In this document: piece by piece, positions 48,230-56,064 of the stretch
Numbering within the stretch: the first letter of the stretch is position 1
Layout of the letters: each line of letters begins with the position of its first letter
Assembly (NCBI GenBank): GCA_947632415.1
Contig: CANRPB010000002.1
Coordinates: forward strand, 1-56,064
DNA: 56,064 bases
Direction: 5' to 3'
DNA from: an uncultured Bacilli bacterium
Lineage (GTDB): Bacteria; Bacillota_I; Bacilli_A; RF39; UBA660
Made by a program: the position numbers and the translations under genes
The notes under the pieces: generated by a model
What the model was told of the DNA's origin: nothing
The model's database searches: none
What the model saw: the letters and a program-made list of their open reading frames with translations, nothing else

Positions 48230-48422
48230 TATTCACCCTCCTTATTTTTGTACCATCAAAAAATTCTGGTTGTATACCAAGAAATAAAGCCCTTGCTATT
48301 TCCATTCCATTATACAAACCTGTGTTATAAGTATACTCAGATTCGTTTGGATATTTTTTTATATTTTCCATTTGCACCTCTAACAATTCATTTAAATTTT
48401 TAATATATTTTTCTTTTTCCAT
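48219..48422 (-). CDS. Hypothetical protein (67 aa)
   Basis: Helical, with NTGLYNGMEIARALFLG near the middle and a basic end. Usual beside the large terminase in gut phages. AAGGAG precedes ATG 48422. No function recognised. Confidence 0.65.
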   Translation of the reverse strand: MEKEKYIKNLNELLEVQMENIKKYPNESEYTYNTGLYNGMEIARALFLGIQPEFFDGTKIRRVNNEN

Positions 48423-48423
48423 T

Positions 48424-49770
48424 TTACTCTCCTTTTATACTATTATTTTTTCTTTCCTTTAAATCAGCAACATTATAATCATCTAATGCATACCATATTG
48501 CGGAAAACGTATGTGCATCAATATTAAAATGTCCATAATCAATTGAACCATCGTGGTTCTTTTTGTAAGTTAACTCTTTTAATTCCCTGATCGTATTTTT
48601 ACAATCACTGGAACATATTATTCTTCTAAACCTTTTACATTTTTTTGTATTTGCAATTCTGCTACCTTCAGATTTTTTATCACATTTTTTTCTACAAGGT
48701 CTAATATTAAATCCTTGTTGTTTAAAATACCTAATTGTTTTTGGTTCTGCATTATCAGCTTTTATTTCATCTTCTTGTATTGAATCATCCCATTCTAATA
48801 AGTCTTTTGCTGTTTTATCATCAGTCATTTTATTTTTATAATATTCTTTATATATATATAACCATTTGTTCTTATCATCTATTGCAACCCTTACAACAGC
48901 ATTATAAGACGTTTCAAACCCAAAGTCAAATCCTATTTTATGGAATCTTTGTGGAATTTCTGAAATATTATGCATAACCATTTTCTTATTCATAACCTCA
49001 AACTGTGGCAATACACGCATACCAGAAGTCCCAAACCGTCCCAAACGTGCGACAACCCATAACGCTTTATCATACGTCCTTAAATCGTCCAAACGGTCAA
49101 TATAGCCCTTTGGAAGGAATGGGTTATCATCACATGTGGAATGGTGATAATACACCCCATTTTTGACCAATACTTTTCTTTCATATAATAATTCATCATT
49201 CAATATTATTTTGGTTGTTCCATCTTCTTTTAATGTTTCAAAGAATTGTTGATATACCCAATTAAATTTACCAACAGGGTTACAACTCAATATAAAGTGC
49301 ATTGATTTATTGGGTGTTCTAATACGTCCAAGTATTTCAAGGTATGCATCATAGGAAACCTCAGAACACTCCTCTATCCACACAATAGATACACCATTCA
49401 ATGATTTTAGTTTTTCTGTACTATCCATACCTTTGAATATTATTCTTGAACCATTCGGAAATTTAAATTCCAAGGGACTATTCTTAAAGCATACCTTTGT
49501 TGCATGTTTTCTTACACCATTTCCAGCAAGCAAACCCATATCATCTAATACTTGTTTTATCAAGTCAAATGTTGATTCCTTATGTGTATCATATACATCA
49601 CGGAATACACATATCTTCCTTTTTTCTTCATAAGCTTTTATTATTATTTTTTGAACTATTGCATGACTCTTACCACTACCATAAGAGCCTATTATTAAAT
49701 ATTTTTCATAATCCCAGTCAAAAATAAAATTATCAAAAGCAGGACTTATATTCATTGTTGCTTTTGCCAT
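48424..49770 (-). CDS. terL: Terminase large subunit (448 aa)
   Basis: ATPase: Walker A YLIIGSYGSGKSHA, Walker B VSIVWIEECSE, and SCNPVGKFNW. Nuclease: GFDFGFETSYN, then ADNAEPK and a terminal DAHTFSAIWYA. It belongs to the terminase_3/PBSX-like group, consistent with headful packaging and with a circularly permuted genome. It motors DNA into the capsid through the portal. Confidence 0.93.
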   Translation of the reverse strand: MAKATMNISPAFDNFIFDWDYEKYLIIGSYGSGKSHAIVQKIIIKAYEEKRKICVFRDVYDTHKESTFDLIKQVLDDMGLLAGNGVRKHATKVCFKNSPLEFKFPNGSRIIFKGMDSTEKLKSLNGVSIVWIEECSEVSYDAYLEILGRIRTPNKSMHFILSCNPVGKFNWVYQQFFETLKEDGTTKIILNDELLYERKVLVKNGVYYHHSTCDDNPFLPKGYIDRLDDLRTYDKALWVVARLGRFGTSGMRVLPQFEVMNKKMVMHNISEIPQRFHKIGFDFGFETSYNAVVRVAIDDKNKWLYIYKEYYKNKMTDDKTAKDLLEWDDSIQEDEIKADNAEPKTIRYFKQQGFNIRPCRKKCDKKSEGSRIANTKKCKRFRRIICSSDCKNTIRELKELTYKKNHDGSIDYGHFNIDAHTFSAIWYALDDYNVADLKERKNNSIKGE

Positions 49771-49784
49771 TTTATATCACCTTT

Positions 49785-49920
49785 TTAATCAAAATTTTCC
49801 CCAGTTATTAATTCATATTCATATTTATTAATTATATTATTAATAACTAGATTTTTTAACCTTTCTTTATCCCACAATCCACGTTCATAATAACTTTTAG
49901 CCATTTCAAATGGATTCATT
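49785..49920 (-). pseudogene. XkdX-like small protein, frameshifted
   Basis: ATG 49920 follows GGAGG. The frame reads MNPFEMAKSYYERGLWDKER, the XkdX family start, then hits TAA after 26 codons. Shifting by one base in the A6 run (about 49850-49855) restores LVINNIINKYEYELITGENF, the expected C-terminus. So one A too many, a slip site, or a sequencing error. Confidence 0.65.
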
Positions 49921-49924
49921 TTTA

Positions 49925-50206
49925 TTACCTCCATAAATTTATACCAGATAATAAAGCTATATAATCAATATCAGCTCTTTGTTGTTGTATATCCATAATA
50001 GATAATTCTTCAAGATATTGTTTATATTGTTCTTTTGTTAATTTTGCTTCATCATATTCGTACATTGTATATGAATCACCAGATAATTCATCTATAATTT
50101 GTTTTTCAACAATATTCTTTCTTAAATATGTCACATATTTTGATGAACTATCATCTATCAACTCTGGTTTTACTGTTGACTGAGATTTATAATATTGTAT
50201 AATCAT
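49925..50206 (-). CDS. Hypothetical tail-associated protein (93 aa)
   Basis: TVKPELIDDSSSKYVTYLRK and YTMYEYDEAKLTKEQYKQYL are features of a small siphophage family next to XkdX-like proteins and tail fibres. GGGAGG precedes the ATG. Confidence 0.65.
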   Translation of the reverse strand: MIIQYYKSQSTVKPELIDDSSSKYVTYLRKNIVEKQIIDELSGDSYTMYEYDEAKLTKEQYKQYLEELSIMDIQQQRADIDYIALLSGINLWR

Positions 50207-50209
50207 ACA

Positions 50210-52465
50210 TTAAACCTCCCATGTTGAAGCAAGTGGTTTACAAGAAATAGATGCACCAATTGTCCAATAAGAAACATTGGGATTATTATGCAACCCTGAA
50301 GCAAAAGCCCCGCATTTAGCACCAATATTTGACTCACCGCCAAACAAAACATAATTAGATTGATTATTATTAACCCAGAAACCATCTGTGTAATAAGTAG
50401 AATCAGATCCAGCTGCATAAAGTGGTAAAAGACCATATTCACAAAACAGCATTTTAGTAATAAATGATCCATCATTAACATCTGGGGGGTTATAACCTGG
50501 AACTACAATATAACCTTGACCATTTTCATTATAACCTCCTTCTTCAGACCCATCCAATGTACTGTATGTCATTTTAATTTTTTGTTCACCACTATCATTA
50601 ATCCATCCAGCAGTTCTTCTACATAAATTTCCCCAATAATGCTCCATTCCAAATACTTTTACTCCATTCTTATCGCTTTTTTTTGTTCCATAAAACATAC
50701 CATTTTTAGACAACAATCCTGTTTTCGCAAGAGTATTTGCAGAATTTCCTCCACTTGCATAACCATATCCAAATATTTTTTGAGTATCCGTAGATTTCCC
50801 AATTAAAAGAAGTAATAAGTTTATTAAAACTCTATCACAATACACTTCAGTATACCAAATATTTGAACTAACGTTATTGGCAAGTGCTCCATCAATTTCT
50901 ACACTTGTGGCATATGAATTTGCCGGGGTTTTATCAGACAATGATCTTAACACACCATCTATATAAGATCCATTGTAAGCAGGCATGTAACAATACGGTA
51001 TTTCATTTCCTCCCTCATCTATATGACTCCAACATGCAAAATTACCATCCCCATTGTTTTTAAAAACTCCATTTTCATATTTTATATTTTTATCAGAAAA
51101 ATATATTTCAGCAGATTCACCATCTTCACTTGGTACAATCTTCCAATATACTTTCGGAACTTCAATCATGACATTTACATCTTCCGTTCCATTAATGATA
51201 TAATCAGTTACATCATTTCCTTCTATATCCAAATAATAATTATCAGGATTTATGTATTTTAAAACAGTTCCATCTCGTTTTAATAAGCAAGGTTTAACAT
51301 TCATAAACCAAGCAGAAGTAGTAGTCCAATCACCATAATCAAACTTACCTTTATCATAATCCATATACGCTGGTTTAAAATTAATATTATCACAATTTGA
51401 CAAATAATTAATCATATATAAAGGGTCAGATTCTGTTTGATCAATTTTAAAACCAAATAAAACATAATCTTTAACCAACACTTTTGTTTGGTTTTTTTCT
51501 GATTCATTTACAAAACCACTGGTACTTACAGGAAATGCTTTATAATACCAAACCTCATCCATTTTTGGTTGTACATTATCAATAAAATATGTATCTTTAT
51601 GCAAACCAAATTGGGATCTACTTACAGTTATAACATCATCCCCATCAGAAATACTTTTAGGGACACTCCCTTGTTTTCTTCTTATAACAACTTTTTCTAC
51701 AACTACTGCTGTTTGCTCTTCTATAATCGTGTCCCTAGCTTCAGACCATTTTAATTTTATTTTATTTTTATCTCTATCATAAATTGCACTAATACTTTGC
51801 ATTTCTTGTGGTATCATTTGTAAAATGTAAGGATTTTGTGGGTCTACAGTTGCGTCTACCCATTCATTAGCATCTTTGTTAAAAACTTGGAATCTACTTT
51901 GATAATACCTTATATTACCAAAACCACCATCAGTTAAAAAATCTGCAGAAATATCAAACTTAATTTGCCCAATACTTTGTTTTGTACTATCGGAAAATGT
52001 TACAATCACATTATTGTTACCATCTGTTTCTATACCAGTGATAGAACGTCCATCTTTTCCTTTGGGTAACACAAAATTATAAGCAGCAGTTAATGCTTGT
52101 TCATCAAGTGTTATACTTACGCTAGGTGGATTTCCTTGTGATTCTACTGTTACTGTTCCAATTTTAGGAGTATATGCAGTTCCAGTTCCACCACCTCCAC
52201 CAGAACCACCAATTACTTTTATTGTACCATCAGCATCTATATCAATTGTTGTTCCATCGGGTTTTACAATACCAGCTTGTTGTAATGTTGCAATTGCTAC
52301 TTCCTTAATATACCCTTCATCATTCTCCAACTCACTCAACTTAGTAGGAATATGTGGTACTGGAGGTACTACTGGTATTTCAGACTTCTTTGCAAACACT
52401 TCATTACATTTTGATAAAAACGCTTTAAACTGATTCGTTAAATATTCTTTATCAACAAATGCCAT
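50210..52465 (-). CDS. Large tail fibre/receptor-binding protein with CLec-like end (751 aa)
   Basis: N-terminal helices attach it (KEYLTNQFKAFLSK). Then a Gly-rich linker, a fibronectin-like part (KNKIKLKWSEARD), and a long C-terminal domain with FGMEHYWGNLCRR, YYTDGFWVNNN and WTIGASISCKPLAS. This end resembles C-type-lectin-like domains used for host binding. No reverse transcriptase was found to diversify it. It lies between the two terminase genes. Confidence 0.7.
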   Translation of the reverse strand: MAFVDKEYLTNQFKAFLSKCNEVFAKKSEIPVVPPVPHIPTKLSELENDEGYIKEVAIATLQQAGIVKPDGTTIDIDADGTIKVIGGSGGGGGTGTAYTPKIGTVTVESQGNPPSVSITLDEQALTAAYNFVLPKGKDGRSITGIETDGNNNVIVTFSDSTKQSIGQIKFDISADFLTDGGFGNIRYYQSRFQVFNKDANEWVDATVDPQNPYILQMIPQEMQSISAIYDRDKNKIKLKWSEARDTIIEEQTAVVVEKVVIRRKQGSVPKSISDGDDVITVSRSQFGLHKDTYFIDNVQPKMDEVWYYKAFPVSTSGFVNESEKNQTKVLVKDYVLFGFKIDQTESDPLYMINYLSNCDNINFKPAYMDYDKGKFDYGDWTTTSAWFMNVKPCLLKRDGTVLKYINPDNYYLDIEGNDVTDYIINGTEDVNVMIEVPKVYWKIVPSEDGESAEIYFSDKNIKYENGVFKNNGDGNFACWSHIDEGGNEIPYCYMPAYNGSYIDGVLRSLSDKTPANSYATSVEIDGALANNVSSNIWYTEVYCDRVLINLLLLLIGKSTDTQKIFGYGYASGGNSANTLAKTGLLSKNGMFYGTKKSDKNGVKVFGMEHYWGNLCRRTAGWINDSGEQKIKMTYSTLDGSEEGGYNENGQGYIVVPGYNPPDVNDGSFITKMLFCEYGLLPLYAAGSDSTYYTDGFWVNNNQSNYVLFGGESNIGAKCGAFASGLHNNPNVSYWTIGASISCKPLASTWEV

Positions 52466-52474
52466 TTTTACCAC

Positions 52475-52816
52475 CTACCAATCAAAATCATCAAAGTTAA
52501 TATCATCACTTTCTGTATCTGTTGCTTTTACATAATCACTGGCATCAGGAAAATCACTAATATTTTCATTTACACCAAGTGTTTGTTTTAAATCATCTTC
52601 TGAAATATCACCAGTTAATGGAAGTCCTGCAATTGTTAAATCATTACTTACAACACCAAGCTCTTCCAATGTTGTGTTACCAATCAAGGTTACATCATTT
52701 ATCATAGGTTTATCCTCTAAGTCTTCATAACTCTTTGGATAAACCACTTCTATTTTTTCATCAAAATCAGCTTGTAATTCTTCATCACTGGTTTCAAACC
52801 CAATTGTACCTTCCAT
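52475..52816 (-). CDS. Acidic protein with phage fibre motif (113 aa)
   Basis: YEDLEDKPMINDVTLIGNTT followed by LEELGV is a motif found at attachment ends of head or tail fibres. The sequence is very acidic. It precedes the large fibre by 9 bp. It may serve as fibre base or collar. Confidence 0.6.
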   Translation of the reverse strand: MEGTIGFETSDEELQADFDEKIEVVYPKSYEDLEDKPMINDVTLIGNTTLEELGVVSNDLTIAGLPLTGDISEDDLKQTLGVNENISDFPDASDYVKATDTESDDINFDDFDW

Positions 52817-52828
52817 GTATACCTCCTA

Positions 52829-53137
52829 TTATAAAATTACACCATCCCTCAAAATACCAGACAAATCGGTGGACATTATTTTACTTGCCATTGCTTTATC
52901 ATTCTTTGTTAAAACTCTTATTTGCATCCTTATAGGACCACCACGGAATGACAAGGTATCTTCCTGTGTCATATGGATTGTAATGGTATTATTCTCACTA
53001 TTTAAAATTAAATCATCAATATCAAAAGTCATTTCTGTCTGGCTTGATTTTAATGTTACCCATATTTGTTTCATCTCTAATACTTTAACTTCTTCTTGTA
53101 CATGGAACACGAGTGTGGGGGTAGTACCTCTAATCAT
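52829..53137 (-). CDS. Small beta protein common in gut siphophages (102 aa)
   Basis: MIRGTTPTLVFHV at the start, then ITIHMTQEDTLSFRGGPIRM and MSTDLSGILRDGVI are recognisable from many gut phages; role unknown, probably virion-related. Start 53137 chosen for GGAGG at 9 nt; it overlaps the TerS gene by 8 bp. Confidence 0.65.
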   Translation of the reverse strand: MIRGTTPTLVFHVQEEVKVLEMKQIWVTLKSSQTEMTFDIDDLILNSENNTITIHMTQEDTLSFRGGPIRMQIRVLTKNDKAMASKIMSTDLSGILRDGVIL

Positions 53138-53726
53138 CGTCCTCATCCTCCCAGTCTTCAGGCCAATAGTCTTTATCCTGTGTCTTATCAACCTGTTCCT
53201 CTTTATCCTTACCATTCGGGGTAAACTTTACTTCTTGGTTTACATTATCTTCCCCATTTTTAGGACCTCGTACAATGGTAATACTTACGTTGCTGTCTTC
53301 CTCATTCAGGTCAATTACCTTATCCCTGTTACGTTTCCATTTATCAAACTTCCTGTTATTCAACCATATAGCACATGCAGTAACATTCGGAGCAACTTCC
53401 TTTGTGGTTGTTTCTTTTAATACCTCAAATACTTCACCATTTACTATTTTCTTACCTAAGGTAACTTTAATTTCCTTTGTAGTATACCCCAATGCTGCTT
53501 TTAATAATGCATTCTCTACTTTATAGTCAACTAACTCCTTTGATGTATTTATCGCTTCTGCAATTTCAGGATATTTTTTTCTCCATTTACTTAATGTATA
53601 TCGGGCAACTCCAATTCGTTGGGCTATTTCTTCCATAAAACAACCATCCCTTGCCCAGGCTTTTATTAAGGTTAGACCATCCTCAGTTAACCAATAGTCT
53701 ACCTTTGATTCATTTTCCATTCCCAT
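53130..53726 (-). CDS. terS: Terminase small subunit (198 aa)
   Basis: N-terminal helix-turn-helix EEIAQRIGVARYTLSKWRKK, then helices YKVENALLKAALGYTTKEIK and VTACAIWLNNRKFDKW, typical of small terminases. A disordered acidic C-terminus follows. It recognises pac DNA and starts packaging. GGAGG precedes the ATG; only weak promoter-like boxes (TTTTAC-N18-TATTAG near 53749-53778) precede it. Confidence 0.85.
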   Translation of the reverse strand: MGMENESKVDYWLTEDGLTLIKAWARDGCFMEEIAQRIGVARYTLSKWRKKYPEIAEAINTSKELVDYKVENALLKAALGYTTKEIKVTLGKKIVNGEVFEVLKETTTKEVAPNVTACAIWLNNRKFDKWKRNRDKVIDLNEEDSNVSITIVRGPKNGEDNVNQEVKFTPNGKDKEEQVDKTQDKDYWPEDWEDEDDD

Positions 53727-53854
53727 ATGTAAAACCTCCAGTCTAATAGTAGTTCAAAAGTGTGCAGTAAAATATTTTTTCCAAACTTTTTCAAATTTTA
53801 ACCTTTTTAGTTTATTTTTAATGATTTTCATGTAACCTTTTTGACAACGTATTT

Positions 53855-53927
53855 GCCCCATACACGTCCTCAAATTCTCGATATGAACAAACATACCACC
53901 AATTCCATTCAGGGGGCTATTTGGGGC
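53855..53927. repeat. 72-nt conserved intergenic element, copy C (73 nt)
   Basis: Begins GCCCCATACACG as in copy A and ends GGGGGCTATTTGGGGC as in copy B, with ATACCACCAATTCCATT inside. It lies between the 14-bp repeat array and the terminase operon. The 53727-54217 gap has this element, the array and the nested repeat but no credible gene. Confidence 0.65.
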
Positions 53928-54030
53928 TACTACGCATTCACACGCATATCCTGCGCACATACATCAAGCGAGAGGGCCTAATATATATTGGGGAGTAGGA
54001 TTTCTAGGAGTTATATAGTCTAAAAATTAA

Positions 54031-54139
54031 ATAACGCGTGTTACCAAACTCATGTTATGTAACACATGTTATGGAATTATTTTATAACGGATGTTACGTA
54101 ACAGGTATTATATAATATTTGTTATATAACATATGTTAT
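54031..54139. repeat. Main array of 14-bp ATAAC-N4-GTTAT units
   Basis: Seven units: 54031, 54045, 54059 abut exactly, then after 11 bp 54084, 54098, 54112, 54126 abut exactly. Perfect or near copies include ATAACATATGTTAT (54126-54139), GTAACACATGTTAT (54059-54072) and ATAACGGATGTTAC (54084-54097). Exact 14-bp phasing without gaps suggests a protein polymerising along DNA. Iterons of an origin or a silencer are both possible. Confidence 0.75.
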
Positions 54140-54146
54140 TTAATAA

Positions 54147-54210
54147 CCGCATAAAATGCACGATGTTATTTTATCGTGCAAATTATGTATTACATGTTAT
54201 TTTATGCGGA
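54147..54210. repeat. Nested inverted repeat
   Basis: Outer arms CCGCATAAAA (54147-54156) and TTTTATGCGG (54201-54210) enclose a hairpin TGCACGAT/ATCGTGCA (54157-54164, 54173-54180). It lies 8 bp after the stop at 54218 and may end the accessory operon or form a cruciform by the array. Confidence 0.65.
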
Positions 54211-54217
54211 TTAAATA

Positions 54218-54556
54218 TCACATGTTATTAATAATATTTTCCACAAATTTCGGTAATTCAAATTGTACATCCAATATATCAAATATTCCCAATTGGATTG
54301 TATAACATGTGTTACATTCAATATTGATTAACAAATACACATCATTATCAACATCCGTATTAATTAATATTGTGTTATAATCGGTACAAAAACAATTATT
54401 AAATAATTTCCGTACGTGTTCCCGTATTTCATTTTTGTCATCATAATCATCGTCATACAACGAACATATCAACCGTCCGATATAATCGGTGTATGTTATT
54501 GTGTTTTCCGATTCCATAATTTTATTAATTACATTTCGCATATTTTTTTTGGTCAT
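54218..54556 (-). CDS. Hypothetical acidic protein (112 aa)
   Basis: Asp/Asn-rich, with SLYDDDYDDKNEI and an end FDILDVQFELPKFVENIINN similar to the end of the 140-aa protein two genes upstream (IWDIDDMVDVPFQNF). Its ribosome site is GGGGGT instead of AGGAGG. Unknown; an anti-defence role is conceivable for such acidic accessory proteins. Confidence 0.65.
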   Translation of the reverse strand: MTKKNMRNVINKIMESENTITYTDYIGRLICSLYDDDYDDKNEIREHVRKLFNNCFCTDYNTILINTDVDNDVYLLINIECNTCYTIQLGIFDILDVQFELPKFVENIINNM

Positions 54557-54577
54557 GATTTTTTACCCCCATTTATT

Positions 54578-54835
54578 TTATTTTGACGCAATACAATGAT
54601 ACATATTTGATACATATTGTTTATTTGATTTATATTCCCGATACCATCCATGGTTTGCAATCAATCCATCATATATTTGTTTGTTTGCGATTGTATTTAT
54701 ATTGACGTTTTTCACACCATTATAAACACATTCCATCACATCATACATTTGATTTTTTTTCCGCAATGATTGCACATACGCAACGATATATTTTTTGGAA
54801 TATTGTATTTGTATTTCATAAAAATTCATTTTCAT
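54578..54835 (-). CDS. Hypothetical protein (85 aa)
   Basis: Starts MKMNFYEIQIQYSKKYIVAY and is basic, rich in Tyr and Asn. ATG 54835 follows GGGGGT by 6 nt; a longer frame lacks a site. Part of the four-gene accessory cassette. Confidence 0.6.
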   Translation of the reverse strand: MKMNFYEIQIQYSKKYIVAYVQSLRKKNQMYDVMECVYNGVKNVNINTIANKQIYDGLIANHGWYREYKSNKQYVSNMYHCIASK

Positions 54836-54851
54836 TTTTTTACCCCCGTTT

Positions 54852-55274
54852 TCATATTTCATTTATTTTTTTTATCAAATTTACAAACGTTGCAAAATTT
54901 TGAAACGGTACATCAACCATATCATCAATGTCCCATATTCGCATATCAATTTTTTCATCATCCCCGATAAAAAACGCAATACATTCCATGTATTCGACAT
55001 TATATATATATACCGTATCACATTCCATATTCCCCATGATAACCATGTTATCATTGGTATATCCCAATTCATCCAAAACGCATGACAATTCGTATTCATT
55101 ATATATTGCATTACCATTCGGCATTTTGACATAACAATCGTCCATACCGTCCGACGTCCACAATTCAAATGTTTCCGTGGATGTATTGTAAAAATCCCCA
55201 AAAAAATTCACATCCACCAATTCATCCAATATTTTGTTCAATTTTTCCATTTTTTCGAAATTTGTTTTTTCCAT
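54852..55274 (-). CDS. Hypothetical acidic protein (140 aa)
   Basis: Strongly acidic with WTSDGMDDCYVKMPNGNAIY and IGDDEKIDMRIWDIDDMVDV. The start at 55274 is set by GGGGGG 8 nt upstream. It may be a paralog of the 112-aa protein at its C-terminus. Unknown function. Confidence 0.65.
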   Translation of the reverse strand: MEKTNFEKMEKLNKILDELVDVNFFGDFYNTSTETFELWTSDGMDDCYVKMPNGNAIYNEYELSCVLDELGYTNDNMVIMGNMECDTVYIYNVEYMECIAFFIGDDEKIDMRIWDIDDMVDVPFQNFATFVNLIKKINEI

Positions 55275-55294
55275 ATCATTTTCCCCCCGTATTT

Positions 55295-55795
55295 TTATTT
55301 TGTAAATTTTTGATACATGCCGTTTTGGGACACATATTCGTCCCATTTATATTGGGACATCGGGATAATATCAATCGATTTGGTTACGATCGTTCCACGA
55401 TTGTACAAACCATTATATTTACCAAAAACAACCGCATCATCCCGTACCGTTTCATCCATGTAAATTTCAATCGCGTTTTTTGTTTCCACAATGATTTTAA
55501 AATGATTAACAACCATACCCCCCGATAAATTTATTTTTTTCACATGATTTTCACCATTAATTTTTTCGTTAAATTCGTCCATGTTGTTATATTCGGAATA
55601 TACCCCGATAATTCCAACCATGATATCAAATTCCGATTCCGTCATTTCGACCACGTTTACAATGGCATCATCCCCGACGGAATTTGCAAACCGATTTTCC
55701 ATGGCCATTGTGGTTGACCAATCCAAATCGGATATATCCATGGTTACGGTCACGCATCCACACGTTTTCACGATGATTTGGTAAAAATGTTTCAT
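55295..55795 (-). CDS. Hypothetical protein (166 aa)
   Basis: First gene of the cassette. Alternating strands and helices, with two similar halves at VKTCGCVTVTMDISDLDWST and VETKNAIEIYMDETVRDDAV, hinting at an internal duplication. Ribosome site GGGGGAATG. CpG-containing codons are frequent here, unlike most of the genome. Confidence 0.65.
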   Translation of the reverse strand: MKHFYQIIVKTCGCVTVTMDISDLDWSTTMAMENRFANSVGDDAIVNVVEMTESEFDIMVGIIGVYSEYNNMDEFNEKINGENHVKKINLSGGMVVNHFKIIVETKNAIEIYMDETVRDDAVVFGKYNGLYNRGTIVTKSIDIIPMSQYKWDEYVSQNGMYQKFTK

Positions 55796-55853
55796 TTTTC
55801 ATTCCCCCATTCGGTTTTTGTTTTTAACGTTTTTTTTTTGATGGTACAATACC

Positions 55854-55881
55854 ATTATACCAAAATTCAACAATTCGTCAA
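55854..55881 (-). promoter_or_regulatory. SigA-type promoter of the accessory cassette
   Basis: Minus strand TTGACG (55881-55876), 16 bp, TATAAT (55859-55854) with extended TGG. The rest of the gap to 56064 is AT-rich and includes an ATAAC-like site near 55932. Confidence 0.75.
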
Positions 55882-55987
55882 CAAAAATTGCAAAAATTTT
55901 TTGATTTTTTGCATTTTGGGCAAAATACATAAATATAACAAATGTTGTTTATGCATTTTTGTGTTTGTACCATATAATACAAAATGG

Positions 55988-56064
55988 GAATAAAAATACA
56001 TATGTTATTTTTCCCATCCAACCATAACACATATTACATAACATGCATTATTATAACACATGAT
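55988..56064. repeat. Terminal direct repeat, right copy
   Basis: Identical to bases 1-77 and marks the overlap of a circular assembly. Confidence 0.95.

Noticed and set aside
50210..50560. Diversity-generating retroelement variable region in the lectin-like fibre end
   Set aside because: The domain type fits, but there is no reverse transcriptase and I found no second template-like copy of the sequence.
53754..53960. Minus-strand 68-aa ORF before the small terminase
   Set aside because: It is created by the conserved 72-nt element, has no ribosome site and the other copies do not encode a similar peptide.

Overview
This window is one complete, AT-rich tailed-phage genome, probably of a siphovirus infecting a gut Firmicute (Clostridia-like). 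The first and last 77 bases are identical, so the contig is a circle of about 55,987 bp or a circularly permuted genome. Nearly every credible gene lies on the minus strand, so transcription runs from high to low coordinates. Starts usually follow AGGAGG-type ribosome sites, all three standard stops are used, and several promoters match TTGACA-N17-TATAAT exactly. I see no integrase, excisionase, CI-like repressor, ParA or ParB.

Layout in transcription order. (1) 55.8-54.2 kb: an accessory cassette of four small acidic unknown proteins with GGGGG-type ribosome sites unlike the rest. (2) 54.2-53.8 kb: tandem 14-bp ATAAC-N4-GTTAT units, a nested inverted repeat and one copy of a 72-nt repeated element. 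(3) 53.7-44.0 kb: small terminase, host-recognition proteins, large terminase, holin/endolysin genes, portal and head morphogenesis. (4) 43.9-25.1 kb: scaffold, decoration, major capsid, connectors, tail tube, chaperones, tape measure, distal tail, tail tip, receptor-binding proteins, then small proteins common in gut phages. (5) 25.0-17.2 kb: a regulatory block, two tRNAs, primase, ssDNA-binding protein, dNMP kinase, dCTPase/dUTPase-like protein, two paralogous thymidylate-synthase-fold proteins, ThyX and a ThyA-like protein. (6) 17.1-8.9 kb: DnaE-type polymerase, UV-repair-like protein, RecA-like recombinase, DUF3310, dCMP deaminase, Cas4-like nuclease, RuvC-like resolvase. (7) 8.6-2.5 kb: Zn-finger proteins, Hjc-like nuclease, an AT-hook protein, RNase H, small membrane proteins and a frameshifted SleB-type wall hydrolase. 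(8) 2.4-0 kb: repeats, three small genes, and about 0.9 kb of non-coding DNA (55.8 kb round to 0.81 kb) with three chromosome-type parS sites.

Most interesting: three parS sites without a phage ParB, suggesting use of host ParB/Spo0J; one operator-like palindrome, ATAAC-N4-GTTAT, repeated in arrays and sitting inside promoters; a 72-nt element in three inter-operon gaps; and a nucleotide cluster with three thymidylate-synthase-fold proteins that all carry Asp where ThyA has Asn177, the change associated with dCMP use. ThyX, dCMP deaminase, a dCTPase-like protein and a dNMP kinase accompany them, which hints at modified cytosine. All functional statements rest on motif reading; no database search was run.
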